64,000 nucleotides of DNA from Fodinibacter sp963800505 (GCA_963800505.1 CAWDBL010000009.1:1-64000), one strand, 5' to 3'; positions 30,805 to 40,386 are shown, numbered from the stretch's first letter. Notes: generated by a model not told the origin, from the sequence alone. Translations and numbers: made by a program.

Positions 30805-32089
30805 GAGGCCACCATCCCGCTGCGACGCGAGACCGCCTGCTCGAGGGCATGCAGCAGGTCCTCGCGGCCCGCCGGCGTCGCGCGCAACATGGTGATGGCC
30901 TCGTCGCTGGTGACCAGGCCCCCGTCCGGCGTGCCGACCTCGGTGAGGAGGTCGTACTCGTCGGCCAGCCCCACGATGAGTGCCGGCAGGCTCAGCTCCT
31001 GGGGCCCCGACGTCGGGGCCACGACCGCCTCGCGGTGGTGCGTGATGGCGTCCAGGGCGCCGGAGAGGAAGCTGAGGCCCCGTAGCAGGCGCGCCCCCCG
31101 CAGTGGGTAACCCCCCAGGCCGGTGCCACCCACCACCCCGGTGTTGCGCACCAGCCCGGTCGGCAGCGTGGTAAGGCCGAGGTCGTGGAGCATGCCGGCG
31201 ACCCGTACGTCGGCGACCACCTGGGCGCGCAGCCCCAGCAGCTGCGCCATCGACGCGCTCAGCTCGGCCACCCGCGCACTGTGCCCGACGAGGTGGGGAG
31301 CCTTGGCCTCGACGGCCGCCACCAGCACGTCGAGGGCTCGCTCGTGGCCCTTGAGCTCTTCGGAGTACTGCCGGTAGGCCCATTGCGCCACCAGGAGCGG
31401 GGGAAGGATGAACAGGACGCTGGCCCAGAGCAACCCCGCCGGCCCCCACAGCACGACCATGATGAAGGCGATGACCCCGTAGCCGAGGTGCGCCGGACCC
31501 GCGGAGGTGAGGATCCGCCACACCTGCTGGCGCATCGGCGTTCCCGAGGCGAGGCGGAGCACGATGGCGATGAGCACCAGGTTCACGGCGAACTGCACGA
31601 GGTCCGCCAGGAGGAGCGGGAGGCCGATCAGGCGGAGGATGTCCCAGGAACCCGACACCCCGGTCTCGCCGGGTACCCCCCCGGCAGCAAGGTAGGCGGA
31701 CCCGCCCGCCACCCCCATGATGGCGAACATCCCCGAGTTGAACACCCGGGTGCGCAGCTGCACCCCCACGGACTGGAAGGGGCCCATGACCATGCCGACG
31801 ATGCCGGCGCCAGCCGGCCCGACGAGCGCCATGGCCGCGAGGATGACGATGCCGGTGAACGACAGGTTGATCCCGGCTGCCGACCAGGACCACGGAGCCC
31901 AACCACCAGGCCAGCACCATCAGCAGCAGCAGCAGCCCGAAGGTGGAGTTGAGCACGAGGCCGTCGAGACGGATCGCCGCCGCGGTGAGGAGGACCCCCA
32001 GCCGCGGCGACGATACCGACGTAGATGTTCGTCGCCTGCGCGACGCGTTGTAGGGCCCCCCTCTCCGCGGGAGGAGCCTCAGCGGTCAT
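30801..32089 (-). pseudogene. HD-domain membrane protein gene broken by two frameshifts
   Basis: Reading from the ATG at 32089, the protein runs in one frame to about 31999, continues in a second frame (GVLLTAAAIRLDGLVLNSTF) to about 31905, and then in a third (WSWSAAGINLSFTGIVILAA) to the stop at 30801. Each junction needs one base too many: a run of five C on the plus strand at 31995-31999, and a second site around 31870-31919. Removing two bases gives exactly 429 codons, similar to its paralogue downstream. The longest intact part (from ATG 31832) has membrane helices and an HD domain with HSARVAELSASMAQLLG and AGMLHDLGLTTLP. It could be a recent pseudogene, a sequencing error or a gene restarted internally. 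Confidence 0.8.
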
Positions 32090-32101
32090 CGGTCAAGGGG
32101 C

Positions 32102-32242
32102 CTAGGCTTCCCAGCCGAAGCCCAGCTGCACGGCGCGGGTCTGGTCGGGGTGGTGGACGGGTGCCGCCGAAGCGGTGCTGGGGGCGATCAGGGCGACGGC
32201 GGCCAGGGCGGCGACGGCGAGGGCAGCGCGGAACTTGCGCAT
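32102..32242 (-). CDS. tiny secreted peptide (46 aa precursor)
   Basis: A 46-residue precursor: basic start MRKFRA, a long Ala-rich hydrophobic core and an ASA-type signal-peptidase site at about residue 26-27, leaving a mature peptide of roughly 20 residues, APVHHPDQTRAVQLGFGWEA. It has no Cys and no lipobox. The ATG has AAGGA about nine bases upstream, and the frame is complete. No family is recognised. It ends just after the broken HD gene start and diverges from the bL37 gene. A role as secreted signal or envelope peptide is only a possibility. Confidence 0.7.
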   Translation of the reverse strand: MRKFRAALAVAALAAVALIAPSTASAAPVHHPDQTRAVQLGFGWEA

Positions 32243-32393
32243 GGGACGGATCCTTTCAGAGGCGGGGTGGCCGGTCCGAGGACGGCTTGGAGCCGGACAC
32301 GGCAAGTGTCTCACCCTCAGTGGTATGCGACAATGAGGGGCAGTGTGTCCGATTCATCAGTCGGGCCTCCCATCCCCGACGAAAGGCACCCCA

Positions 32394-32468
32394 ATGAGCA
32401 AGCGCGCCCGAAAGCGCCGCTCGCGCAAGGGCAACAAGGCCAACCACGGCCGCAAGCCCAACGCCTGA
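32394..32468 (+). CDS. 50S ribosomal protein bL37
   Basis: A 24-residue, extremely basic protein beginning MSKRARKRRSRKGNKANHG and ending in KPNA. This matches actinobacterial bL37, a small protein found in the mycobacterial 50S subunit near the 23S rRNA domain around the peptidyl-transferase centre. The length and sequence are as in other actinobacteria. GAAAGG lies ahead of the ATG. A strong terminator follows 12 bases after the stop, so it is a single-gene transcript. Confidence 0.93.
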   Translation: MSKRARKRRSRKGNKANHGRKPNA

Positions 32469-32479
32469 GCGGACACAGA

Positions 32480-32513
32480 AACACCCGGTACGCCTCACGG
32501 CCTACCGGGTGTT
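32480..32513 (+). terminator. hairpin terminator after bL37
   Basis: Perfect 11-bp stem (AACACCCGGTA and complement) with a 12-base loop, followed by CTCGTTG. It also lies 30 bases beyond the convergent rsrA stop. Confidence 0.8.
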
Positions 32514-32544
32514 CTCGTTGGTGGGAGTGCTGTTGGGCCGGCGG

Positions 32545-32814
32545 TCAGCCCTCCGTCTCCAGGCGCACCATGGTGATCCGCTGCAGGATCTGCATCCGCA
32601 CCGCCACGGGGGCGGTCTCGCCGACGCACGAGCGGCGCACCGCCTGCTTCAGCGCGACGTCGAGGTCGTGCTCGGCGAGGCACGGCTGGCACTCGCCGAG
32701 GTGGGTGGCGACCCGCCGCACGTCGTCGGCGCTCATCTCGCCGTCGAGGTACTCGTAGATGCGGTGCAGGACCTCGGAGCAGTCACCGTGTCCGGCGTGG
32801 GCGTCCTGCGTCAT
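32545..32814 (-). CDS. rsrA: mycothiol-system anti-sigma factor RsrA
   Basis: An 89-residue zinc anti-sigma factor. The ZAS motif is H-x3-C-x2-C: His38 in THLGECQPC with Cys42 and Cys45; Cys12 near the N-terminus is the fourth ligand/redox partner. Under thiol oxidation a disulfide forms, zinc leaves and SigR is freed. The ATG overlaps the sigR stop by four bases (ATGA). The C-terminal part (VRMQILQRITMVRLE) resembles other RsrA tails. It acts in the cytoplasm. Confidence 0.95.
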   Translation of the reverse strand: MTQDAHAGHGDCSEVLHRIYEYLDGEMSADDVRRVATHLGECQPCLAEHDLDVALKQAVRRSCVGETAPVAVRMQILQRITMVRLETEG

Positions 32815-33452
32815 GACTCCTCCTGGGTGCCGCTGCCGAAGCCGCGGTCCTTGGCGTACTCGGTGAGCAGGCCGCGCAGCTGGCGCCGCCCGCGGTGCAG
32901 TCGCGACATCACGGTGCCGATCGGCGTGCCCATGATCTCGGCGATCTCCTTGTAGGCGAATCCCTCGACGTCCGCGAGATAGACGGCCATCCGGAAGTCC
33001 TCGGGCAGCTCCTGCAGGGCCCGCTTGACCTCGGAGTCGGGCAGGTGCTCGAGCGCCTGGACCTCGGCGGACTTCAGGCCCACCGACGTGTGCGACTCGG
33101 CCCGGGCGAGCTGGTAGTCCTCGACCTCGGCGGCGTCGGACTGCAGCGGCTGGCGTTGCTTCTTGCGATAGGTGTTGATGTAGGTGTTGGTGAGGATGCG
33201 GTACATCCACGCCTTGAGGTTGGTGCCGGGCCGGTACTGGTGGAACGCGGCATACGCCTTGGCGTAGGTCTCCTGGAGCAGGTCCTCGGCATCGGCGGGG
33301 TTGCGGGTGGTGCGCATCGCGGCGGCATACAGCTGGTCGAGCAGCGGGAGCGCCTCCCGCTCGAAGCGCGCCTGGCGCTGTTCGGGAGTCTCGGTGGCGA
33401 GGTCGACCTCGGAGTCCGGGGGGCTGTCGACGGGAGTCGGTGGAGTGGTCAT
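32811..33452 (-). CDS. sigR: ECF sigma factor SigR (thiol-oxidative stress)
   Basis: A 213-residue ECF sigma factor from the ATG at 33452. Region 2: MRTTRNPADAEDLLQETYAK and LKAWMYRILTNTYINTYRKK; region 4: RALQELPEDFRMAVYLADVEGFAYKE and GTPIGTVMSRLHRGRRQLR, each in conserved blocks. It directs the mycothiol/thioredoxin response and is bound by RsrA, encoded next with ATGA overlap. The frame is open to a GTG at 33506 with an AGGAAAGG site ten bases upstream, which would add 18 residues; this is placed downstream of a SigR-type promoter and recalls the longer, unstable SigR form known in Streptomyces. Confidence 0.94.
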   Translation of the reverse strand: MTTPPTPVDSPPDSEVDLATETPEQRQARFEREALPLLDQLYAAAMRTTRNPADAEDLLQETYAKAYAAFHQYRPGTNLKAWMYRILTNTYINTYRKKQRQPLQSDAAEVEDYQLARAESHTSVGLKSAEVQALEHLPDSEVKRALQELPEDFRMAVYLADVEGFAYKEIAEIMGTPIGTVMSRLHRGRRQLRGLLTEYAKDRGFGSGTQEES

Positions 33453-33547
33453 CGTCTCCCAGCCTAACCGGGCCCGGCTGGGGGCTGTGGTGTCGAGGAC
33501 GAACACGAGGGCGTGACCTTTCCTGGCGCGGCGCGGACGAGTCGGTC

Positions 33548-33574
33548 AACGCCCCCTCCGGCGACGGCATTCCC
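33548..33574 (-). promoter_or_regulatory. SigR-type promoter upstream of sigR (autoregulation)
   Basis: On the minus strand GGGAAT (33574-33569) is followed after exactly 18 bases by GTT (33550-33548). This is the GGAAT-N18-GTT consensus known for Streptomyces SigR promoters. Transcription would start around 33540 and include the GTG at 33506 as a possible start for a longer SigR. Confidence 0.75.
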
Positions 33575-33594
33575 CGTCGGTGGGCCGCCGCTGC

Positions 33595-34257
33595 TCAGCC
33601 GGCGCGGAGCCGCTGCACCACCAACGCGGCCACCGCCGCCGCCGAGCCACCGATCGAGTGGGCGCCGGTGACGACGTCGAGCGTGGCCCCGGGAGGGAGG
33701 GCCGCCTCGACCTCGGCGGGGGTGCCGAACGGGTCGGTGCGACCCTGTACGACGTGCACAGGGATGCCGTGCGCAGCCGGCACCGCGAGCTCGTGCGCGC
33801 GCGAGCTCGCTGGCTTCCCCGGCGGGTGCAGCGGGAACGACAGGGCGAGCACCGCACGGGCCCCGACGGCCGCGGCGGTGCGGCAGGCCACCCGGGCGCC
33901 GGCGCTGCGCCCTCCGACCACGAGCGGCCCGGTGCCGAGGCCCGGTTCGAGCGACTCGAGCACCGGCAGCCAGGCCCGGTCGAGGGATGCCGGGGCCGGC
34001 CCGAGCTTCTTGCCCGCCACCCGCCAGGGCTGGTCGACGAGCACGACGCTCCACCCGGCGGCCACGGTCGCGTCGCGGGTCGCCAGCACGTCGAGGGTCC
34101 AGCGCTGGCCGCCGGCCCCGTGACCGAGCACGAGCATGCCGGCCGGGATGCCGTCGGGCCGGGTCGTGGTGGTCCGCGCCGGTCCCAGCGGGGTGTCGAC
34201 GAGACGCACCTCGCCGGCGCCGGCCGCCGTCGTGGCGGTGACCTCGGGGTCACTCAC
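33595..34257 (-). CDS. alpha/beta-hydrolase family protein (dienelactone-hydrolase/TEX30-like)
   Basis: A 220-residue small alpha/beta hydrolase of the KANL3/TEX30-like bacterial group. Motifs: the early GHGAGG turn (oxyanion), the nucleophile elbow GGRSAGARVA (Ser), the acid in VQGRTDPFGTP (Asp) and the base in TGAHSIGG (His). It is soluble, with no signal peptide. The GTG start overlaps the stop of the YedK-like gene by four bases. The substrate is unknown. Confidence 0.85.
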   Translation of the reverse strand: MSDPEVTATTAAGAGEVRLVDTPLGPARTTTTRPDGIPAGMLVLGHGAGGQRWTLDVLATRDATVAAGWSVVLVDQPWRVAGKKLGPAPASLDRAWLPVLESLEPGLGTGPLVVGGRSAGARVACRTAAAVGARAVLALSFPLHPPGKPASSRAHELAVPAAHGIPVHVVQGRTDPFGTPAEVEAALPPGATLDVVTGAHSIGGSAAAVAALVVQRLRAG

Positions 34258-35093
34258 CCGTCGCCGCCGAGCACCTCACCGGTCACCGGGTCGACGACCC
34301 CGACCAGCTCGTCGGGGGGCAGCGGCTCGAGCAGCCGCGGCCCGTTGGACCGGTTGCTGCTCACCGCCCGCGAGACGGGGTAGGCCGTGAAGCGGCCGGG
34401 AGCGCGCGGCTCGAGGAGACCGAGCACGTCGGCCGCGCCGGTGGCCGGGTCGAGCCAGGTGGCCCACTCCTCCGGCTCGAGCACCAGCGGTTGACGGTCG
34501 TGGATGCGGTCCAGGCCCGGCTCGGCCGGCCCGGTGACCACCGTGAACGTGGTGAGCCAGGCGAGCGGGTCGTCCGGGTCGGTGACCGTGGGGTCGCGCC
34601 AGAACTCGTACAGGCCGGCCATCGCCACGCTCGTGCCGTCGGTGCGGGAGGTGAAGAACGGCTGCTTGCGCGGCCTGCCCTTGGCGTCACGAGCGGTCGG
34701 CGAGGCCTGCCACTCGTACCACCCGCGGGCCGGCACGAGGCAGCGCCGGGCGGCCAGGGCCCGGGCGAAGGCGGGCTTGTCGGCGACCGACTCCACCCGG
34801 GCGTTGATCATCCGCGCCGCACCCCCGGGGTCCTTGGACCAGCTCGGCACCAGGCCCCAGGTCAGCAGCCGCAGCTGCCGGCGTGGTGCCGCCTCCCGGT
34901 CCTCTCGCGGCGCCCGCGCGAGCACGACCGGAGCGCGCTTGGTGGGCGCCATGTTGTGGTCGGGCCGCCCGGCCGGCGGGTCCTGTGGGTTGACCAGCAC
35001 GCTGCGACCCGGCTCGCCGGTGCGGTCGTCGTCGACCTCGAACTCGAGCACCAGCTCGTCCGGGTTCGCCGTCGCGGCATACCGACCACACAT
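34254..35093 (-). CDS. SOS response-associated peptidase (YedK/HMCES type)
   Basis: A 279-residue SRAP protein. The Cys2 that forms a thiazolidine crosslink with abasic DNA is present in MCGRYAATANPDEL; other family residues are the Asn/Arg region RMINARVESVADKPAFARAL, the Glu in CLVPARGWYEW and the His in LDRIHDRQPLVL. HMCES/YedK shields abasic sites in single-stranded DNA. It starts right at the conserved MCGR, so the start is fixed. It is coupled by four-base overlap to the hydrolase downstream. No LexA box was found in front of it. Confidence 0.94.
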   Translation of the reverse strand: MCGRYAATANPDELVLEFEVDDDRTGEPGRSVLVNPQDPPAGRPDHNMAPTKRAPVVLARAPREDREAAPRRQLRLLTWGLVPSWSKDPGGAARMINARVESVADKPAFARALAARRCLVPARGWYEWQASPTARDAKGRPRKQPFFTSRTDGTSVAMAGLYEFWRDPTVTDPDDPLAWLTTFTVVTGPAEPGLDRIHDRQPLVLEPEEWATWLDPATGAADVLGLLEPRAPGRFTAYPVSRAVSSNRSNGPRLLEPLPPDELVGVVDPVTGEVLGGDG

Positions 35094-35178
35094 GGTCGTC
35101 AGGCTACTGACCCGGGCGACGAGGAACTACCGTAGGGACTTCACATCAGACCAGCAGGTACTGACCGGGAGGATCCCC

Positions 35179-35721
35179 ATGACCTTGGTGCGACGCGTCG
35201 CCCGCCCCATGCTCGCCGCCATGTTCGTCGTCGGCGGCCTCGACCAGCTCAAGCACCCGAGCCGCAAGGCCGACGCCGCTGCGCCGCTCGTCGAGAAGGT
35301 CGCGCCGGTGCTCGGCCTGCCCGACGACACCGAGCTGCTGGTGCGCGCCAACGGCGCGACGATGGTGGGGGCCGGGTCGCTGCTGGCGCTGGGTCGCCTC
35401 CCCCGCATCGCCTCGACCGTCCTGGCCGCGACCCTCGTGCCCACCACCATCGCGGCACACGCGTACTGGTCGGAGCAGGACCCCGAGGTCCGCGCCAGGC
35501 AGCGCACGCAGTTCCTCAAGAACCTCGGGCTGCTCGGTGGGCTCCTTCTCGCCGCCGTCGACACCGAGGGAAAGCCGGGGCTGGCGTACCGGGCGCACAT
35601 GGTGGGCGACAGCGCCCACCGCACCGCCCGCCAGACCCGGCGCGAGGCGAAGCACCTGGCGCACACCGCCGCCCGCGAGGCCAAGCTGAAGGCGGTCCAG
35701 GCGCAGCATGCCATCGGCTGA
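35179..35721 (+). CDS. DoxX-family membrane protein
   Basis: A 180-residue membrane protein with a DoxX-type pattern: RPMLAAMFVVGGLDQLKHPSRK at the start, a glycine-rich second helix (ANGATMVGAGSLLALG), a third (LAATLVPTTIAAHAYW), and an FLKNLGLLGGLLL helix. A basic Ala/Arg/Lys-rich helix of about 40 residues closes the protein. DoxX proteins are linked with redox or thiol stress in mycobacteria. GGGAGGATCCCC precedes the ATG. The last 14 bases overlap the aroA start. Confidence 0.88.
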   Translation: MTLVRRVARPMLAAMFVVGGLDQLKHPSRKADAAAPLVEKVAPVLGLPDDTELLVRANGATMVGAGSLLALGRLPRIASTVLAATLVPTTIAAHAYWSEQDPEVRARQRTQFLKNLGLLGGLLLAAVDTEGKPGLAYRAHMVGDSAHRTARQTRREAKHLAHTAAREAKLKAVQAQHAIG

Positions 35722-37000
35722 CTGGACGGCTCCCACCGCCACCGGGCCAGTCGACGCGCGCGTCGTCCTGCCGGGCAGCAAGTCGCTCACCAACCGCTAC
35801 CTCGTGCTCGCCGCCCTGGCGAACGACGTGTCCCGGCTGCGCGCCCCGCTCCGGTCGCGCGACACCCTCCTGATGGCCGGGGCGCTGCGCACCCTGGGCG
35901 CCGTCATCGAGGACGTCGACGACGATGACTGGCTCGTGACCCCGGCCCCGCTGGTCGGCGGCGGCACCGTCGACTGCGGACTGGCCGGCAACGTCATGCG
36001 CTTCGTGCCGCCGGTGGCCGGGCTGGCCGACGGCGCCGTGCGCTTCGACGGCGACCCGCACGCACGGCTGCGCCCCATGGCGCCGGTGCTCGGGGCGCTG
36101 CGCTCCCTCGGGGTCGCGGTCGACGACGACGGCAGGGGCGGCCTGCCGTTCACCGTGCACGGCCGCGGCGCGGTCCGCGGTGGGGCCGTCACCCTCGACG
36201 CGTCGGCCTCGTCGCAGTTCGTCACCGGGCTGCTGCTGTCCGGGGCGCGCTTCGACGAGGGCGTCACGGTGCACCACGAGGGCAAGGCCGTGCCGAGCCT
36301 GCCGCACATCGAGATGACCGTCGAGACGCTGCGCGACGCCGGGGTGGTGGTCGACGACGGTGACGTGCACACCTGGCGGGTCGAGCCGAGCGAGGTCAAC
36401 GCCCTCGACGTCCAGGTCGAGCCCGACCTGTCCAACGCGGCGCAGTTCCTCGCTGCCGCGCTCGTCACCGACGGCCGGGTGCAGGTGCCCGGGTGGCCGC
36501 AGTACACGACCCAGGGTGGCGACTTCATCCGTGACGTGCTCGACATGATGGGCGCCGAGGTCGTGCTCGACCGGGCCGGGCTCACCGTCGGCGGCGGCGG
36601 CAGCATCTCGGGCATCGACGTCGACCTGCACGACTCCAGCGAGCTCACCCCGGTGGTCGCCGCCCTGTGCACGCTGGCCGACTCGCCGAGCGTCATCCGC
36701 GGGGTGGCGCACATCCGCGGGCACGAGACCGACCGGCTCGCCGCCCTGCGCACCGAGCTCACCGGCCTGGGTGCCGCGGTCGACGAGACCGACGACGGGC
36801 TGCGCATCACGCCCCGACCCCTGCACGGGGGCACGTTCCACACCTACGCCGACCACCGCATGGTCATGGCCGCCGCGGTGCTGGGGCTGGTGCTGCCCGG
36901 TCTCGTCGTCGAGGACGTCGGCACCGTCGCCAAGACGATGCCGGAGTTCACCCAGCTGTGGGCGCACATGCTCAGCGACCGGGTCACGGCGGGAGCCTGA
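35708..37000 (+). CDS. aroA: 3-phosphoshikimate 1-carboxyvinyltransferase (EPSP synthase)
   Basis: A 430-residue enzyme of the shikimate pathway, joining PEP and shikimate-3-phosphate. Motifs: PGSKSLTNRYLVLAALA, the LAGNVMRFVPPVA block (the usual GNAGTA/R loop is in a shortened actinobacterial form), DASASSQFVTGLLLSG, HIRGHETDRLAAL and TYADHRMVMAAAV. The start ATG overlaps the DoxX gene by 14 bases, and the stop overlaps the rsgA ATG by one base. The sensitivity class to glyphosate cannot be told by eye. Confidence 0.96.
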   Translation: MPSADWTAPTATGPVDARVVLPGSKSLTNRYLVLAALANDVSRLRAPLRSRDTLLMAGALRTLGAVIEDVDDDDWLVTPAPLVGGGTVDCGLAGNVMRFVPPVAGLADGAVRFDGDPHARLRPMAPVLGALRSLGVAVDDDGRGGLPFTVHGRGAVRGGAVTLDASASSQFVTGLLLSGARFDEGVTVHHEGKAVPSLPHIEMTVETLRDAGVVVDDGDVHTWRVEPSEVNALDVQVEPDLSNAAQFLAAALVTDGRVQVPGWPQYTTQGGDFIRDVLDMMGAEVVLDRAGLTVGGGGSISGIDVDLHDSSELTPVVAALCTLADSPSVIRGVAHIRGHETDRLAALRTELTGLGAAVDETDDGLRITPRPLHGGTFHTYADHRMVMAAAVLGLVLPGLVVEDVGTVAKTMPEFTQLWAHMLSDRVTAGA

Positions 37001-38025
37001 TGGCGCGGGCGGCGGGCACCTACGACGAGTCCGATGTGCGGATCCGCCCCAACCGCAGGGGAACTCGCCCCCGCAGCAAGGACCGACCTGCCCACGAGGA
37101 TGCCGTTCCCGGTCGGGTGACCGGCGTCGACCGGGGCCGCTACACCACCTTGGTGGGTGACGGCTCCGATCGTCACGTGGTGATCGCGATGCGGGCGCGC
37201 GAGCTGGGCCGCAAGGGCATCGTCGTCGGTGACGACGTCTTCCTCGTCGGCGACACGACCGGGGCCGACGGCAGCCTCGCCCGCATCGTGCGGGTGGCGC
37301 CGCGCGGCACGGTGCTGCGTCGCACCGCCGACGACACCGACCCGGTCGAGCGGGTGCTCGTGGCCAACGCCGACCAGCTCGTGGTGGTGTCGGCCCTGGC
37401 CAACCCCGAGCCACGGCCCCGGCTGATCGACCGCTGCCTGGTCGCCGCCTACGACGCCGGCATGGAGCCGCTCCTGGTGCTGACCAAGGCCGACCTCACC
37501 GATCCCGGCCCCTTCCTCGAGCAGTACGCCGCGCTGTCGGTGCGCCACCTCGTCACCGCGCGGCACGACGGCAGCACCGACGGCCTCGACGCCCTGCGCG
37601 AGGCGCTCTCGGGGCGGGTCAGCGTGCTCGTCGGTCACTCCGGCGTCGGCAAGAGCACGCTGGTCAACGCCCTGGTCCCGCTGGCCCTGCGCGCCACCGG
37701 CGTGGTCAACGACGTCACCGGCCGTGGCCGGCACACGTCGTCGTCGGCGGTGGCGCTCGCGCTGCCCGACGACGACGGCTGGATCATCGACACCCCCGGC
37801 ATCCGTTCCTTCGGGCTGGCCCACGTCGACCCGGCCCGGATCATCCAGCACTTCCCCGACCTCGAACCGGGCACGGCGCAGTGCCCACGGGGCTGCACGC
37901 ACGACGAGGAGGAGTGCGCGCTCGACGCCTGGGTGGCCAGTGGCGCCGCCGGGCCGGCCGGGGTCTCCCGCCTGGACTCGCTGCGGCGGCTGCTGCGAGC
38001 CCGCACCCCCACCACCGACGACTAG
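37000..38025 (+). CDS. rsgA: ribosome small-subunit-dependent GTPase RsgA
   Basis: A 341-residue circularly permuted GTPase acting in late 30S maturation. The N-terminal OB fold (about 35-110) is followed by GTPase motifs in permuted order: G4 LTKADL, G1 GHSGVGKSTLVNAL, G3 DTPGIRSFGL; the C-terminal zinc knuckle is CPRGCTHDEEECAL. Actinobacterial RsgA is longer at the N-terminus than E. coli's. It is coupled with aroA (TGATG). A perfect 24-bp inverted repeat begins 4 bases after its stop. Confidence 0.95.
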   Translation: MARAAGTYDESDVRIRPNRRGTRPRSKDRPAHEDAVPGRVTGVDRGRYTTLVGDGSDRHVVIAMRARELGRKGIVVGDDVFLVGDTTGADGSLARIVRVAPRGTVLRRTADDTDPVERVLVANADQLVVVSALANPEPRPRLIDRCLVAAYDAGMEPLLVLTKADLTDPGPFLEQYAALSVRHLVTARHDGSTDGLDALREALSGRVSVLVGHSGVGKSTLVNALVPLALRATGVVNDVTGRGRHTSSSAVALALPDDDGWIIDTPGIRSFGLAHVDPARIIQHFPDLEPGTAQCPRGCTHDEEECALDAWVASGAAGPAGVSRLDSLRRLLRARTPTTDD

Positions 38026-38028
38026 CAC

Positions 38029-38107
38029 CGCGACTTATTGCGGATAATCCCCCTTCTCGTGCCGCCGCAGGGCCGCTGGGAGCGGGGATTATCCGCAATA
38101 AGTCGCG
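38029..38107. repeat. perfect 24-bp inverted repeat with AT-rich arms between rsgA and oppF
   Basis: Left arm 38029-38052 starts CGCGACTTATTGCGG and ends ATAATCCCC; the right arm 38084-38107 is its exact complement; the loop is 31 bases and G+C-rich. Arms contain TTATTGCGGATAAT, far more AT-rich than the DNA around them. It lies between two convergent genes and can act as a bidirectional terminator, but its length and base bias suggest a dispersed palindromic or MITE-like element. A related 12-base piece (11 of 12 match) is at 45136-45147. Confidence 0.85.
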
Positions 38108-38122
38108 AGAGAGGGCAGCCCG

Positions 38123-39323
<1,201 letters not shown>

Positions 39324-39331
<8 letters not shown>

Positions 39332-40370
39332 GGATGACCTCCTCGGCGAAGTGGCAGGCCGACCAGCGGCCCGGGACGACCTCGCGCAGCGGGGGGCGGT
39401 CCGTGCGGCACACGTCCTGGGCCATCCGGCAGCGCGGGTTGAACGGACAGCCCGGTGGGATCCGCATCAGGTTCGGGGGCAGCCCGCCGATGGCGGCGAG
39501 GGTCTGGCCCTTCTGGTCCAGGCGCGGGATCGACTCCAGCAGGCCGCGGGTGTAGGGGTGGGCGGGCGAGGCGTACAGCTCGTGCACCGTGGCGGTCTCG
39601 ACGAGGCGACCGGCGTACATCACTGCGATCCGGTCGGCGACGTCGGCCACCACGCCGAGGTCGTGCGTGATCAGGATGAGCCCCATCTGGCGCTCCTCCT
39701 GCAGCTCCTCGAGCAGGGCCATGATCTGCGCCTGGACGGTGACGTCCAGCGCCGTGGTCGGCTCGTCGGCGATGAGCACGGCCGGGTCGAGCGCGATCGC
39801 CATCGCGATCATGATGCGCTGGCGCATGCCGCCCGAGAACTGGTGCGGGTAGGCCTTGACGCGCTCGCGCGCGGCCGGGATCGACACCCGCTCCATCAGC
39901 CGGATCGCCTGCTCGAGCGCGTCGGACTTGTTCATGTCCCGGTGGGTGCGGAACATCTCGGCGATCTGCCAGCCGACCGGGAAGACCGGGTTCAGCGAGG
40001 ACAGTGCGTCCTGGAAGATGATCGAGATCTCCGGGCCGCGCGAGAGCCGGCGCTGCTCGTCCGGCATCGAGAGCAGGTCCTGCCCGCAGTAGCGGATGTG
40101 CCCGGCCGGGATGACGGCCGGCGGCATGTCGAGGATGCCCATGATGGCCTGCGCCGTCACCGACTTGCCCGAGCCCGACTCGCCGAGGATGGCGAGCGAC
40201 TCGCCCTGGCGCAGCTCGAACGACACACCGTTGATCGCCGTCGCCACGCCGTCACGGGTGTGGAACTCGACGAAGAGGTCCTCGACCTCGAGCAGCAGGC
40301 CGTCCTGCGGGGTGTAGGAGTACTGGCTGGCCGAGGTCTTCGACCGGGGGTTGGTGTCCTGGGTGGTCAC
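39324..40370 (-). CDS. oppD: oligopeptide ABC transporter ATP-binding protein (OppD type)
   Basis: A 348-residue ATPase pairing with OppF: Walker A GESGSGKSVTAQA, Q-loop IIFQDALSSLNPVF, signature FSGGMRQRIMIAMAIA, Walker B LIADEPTTALDV, H-loop ITHDLGVV, and the C-terminal CPFNPRCRMAQDVC cluster-like motif. The GTG at 40370 was chosen because GGAGG lies five bases upstream; a longer frame has no site. It overlaps oppF by eight bases. Confidence 0.95.
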
Positions 40371-40386
40371 TGGTCCTCCGTCATGG

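Noticed and set aside
31918..31936. Short CAG/CTG trinucleotide run
   Set aside because: It encodes consecutive Leu residues of a membrane helix in the broken HD gene; only about six units.
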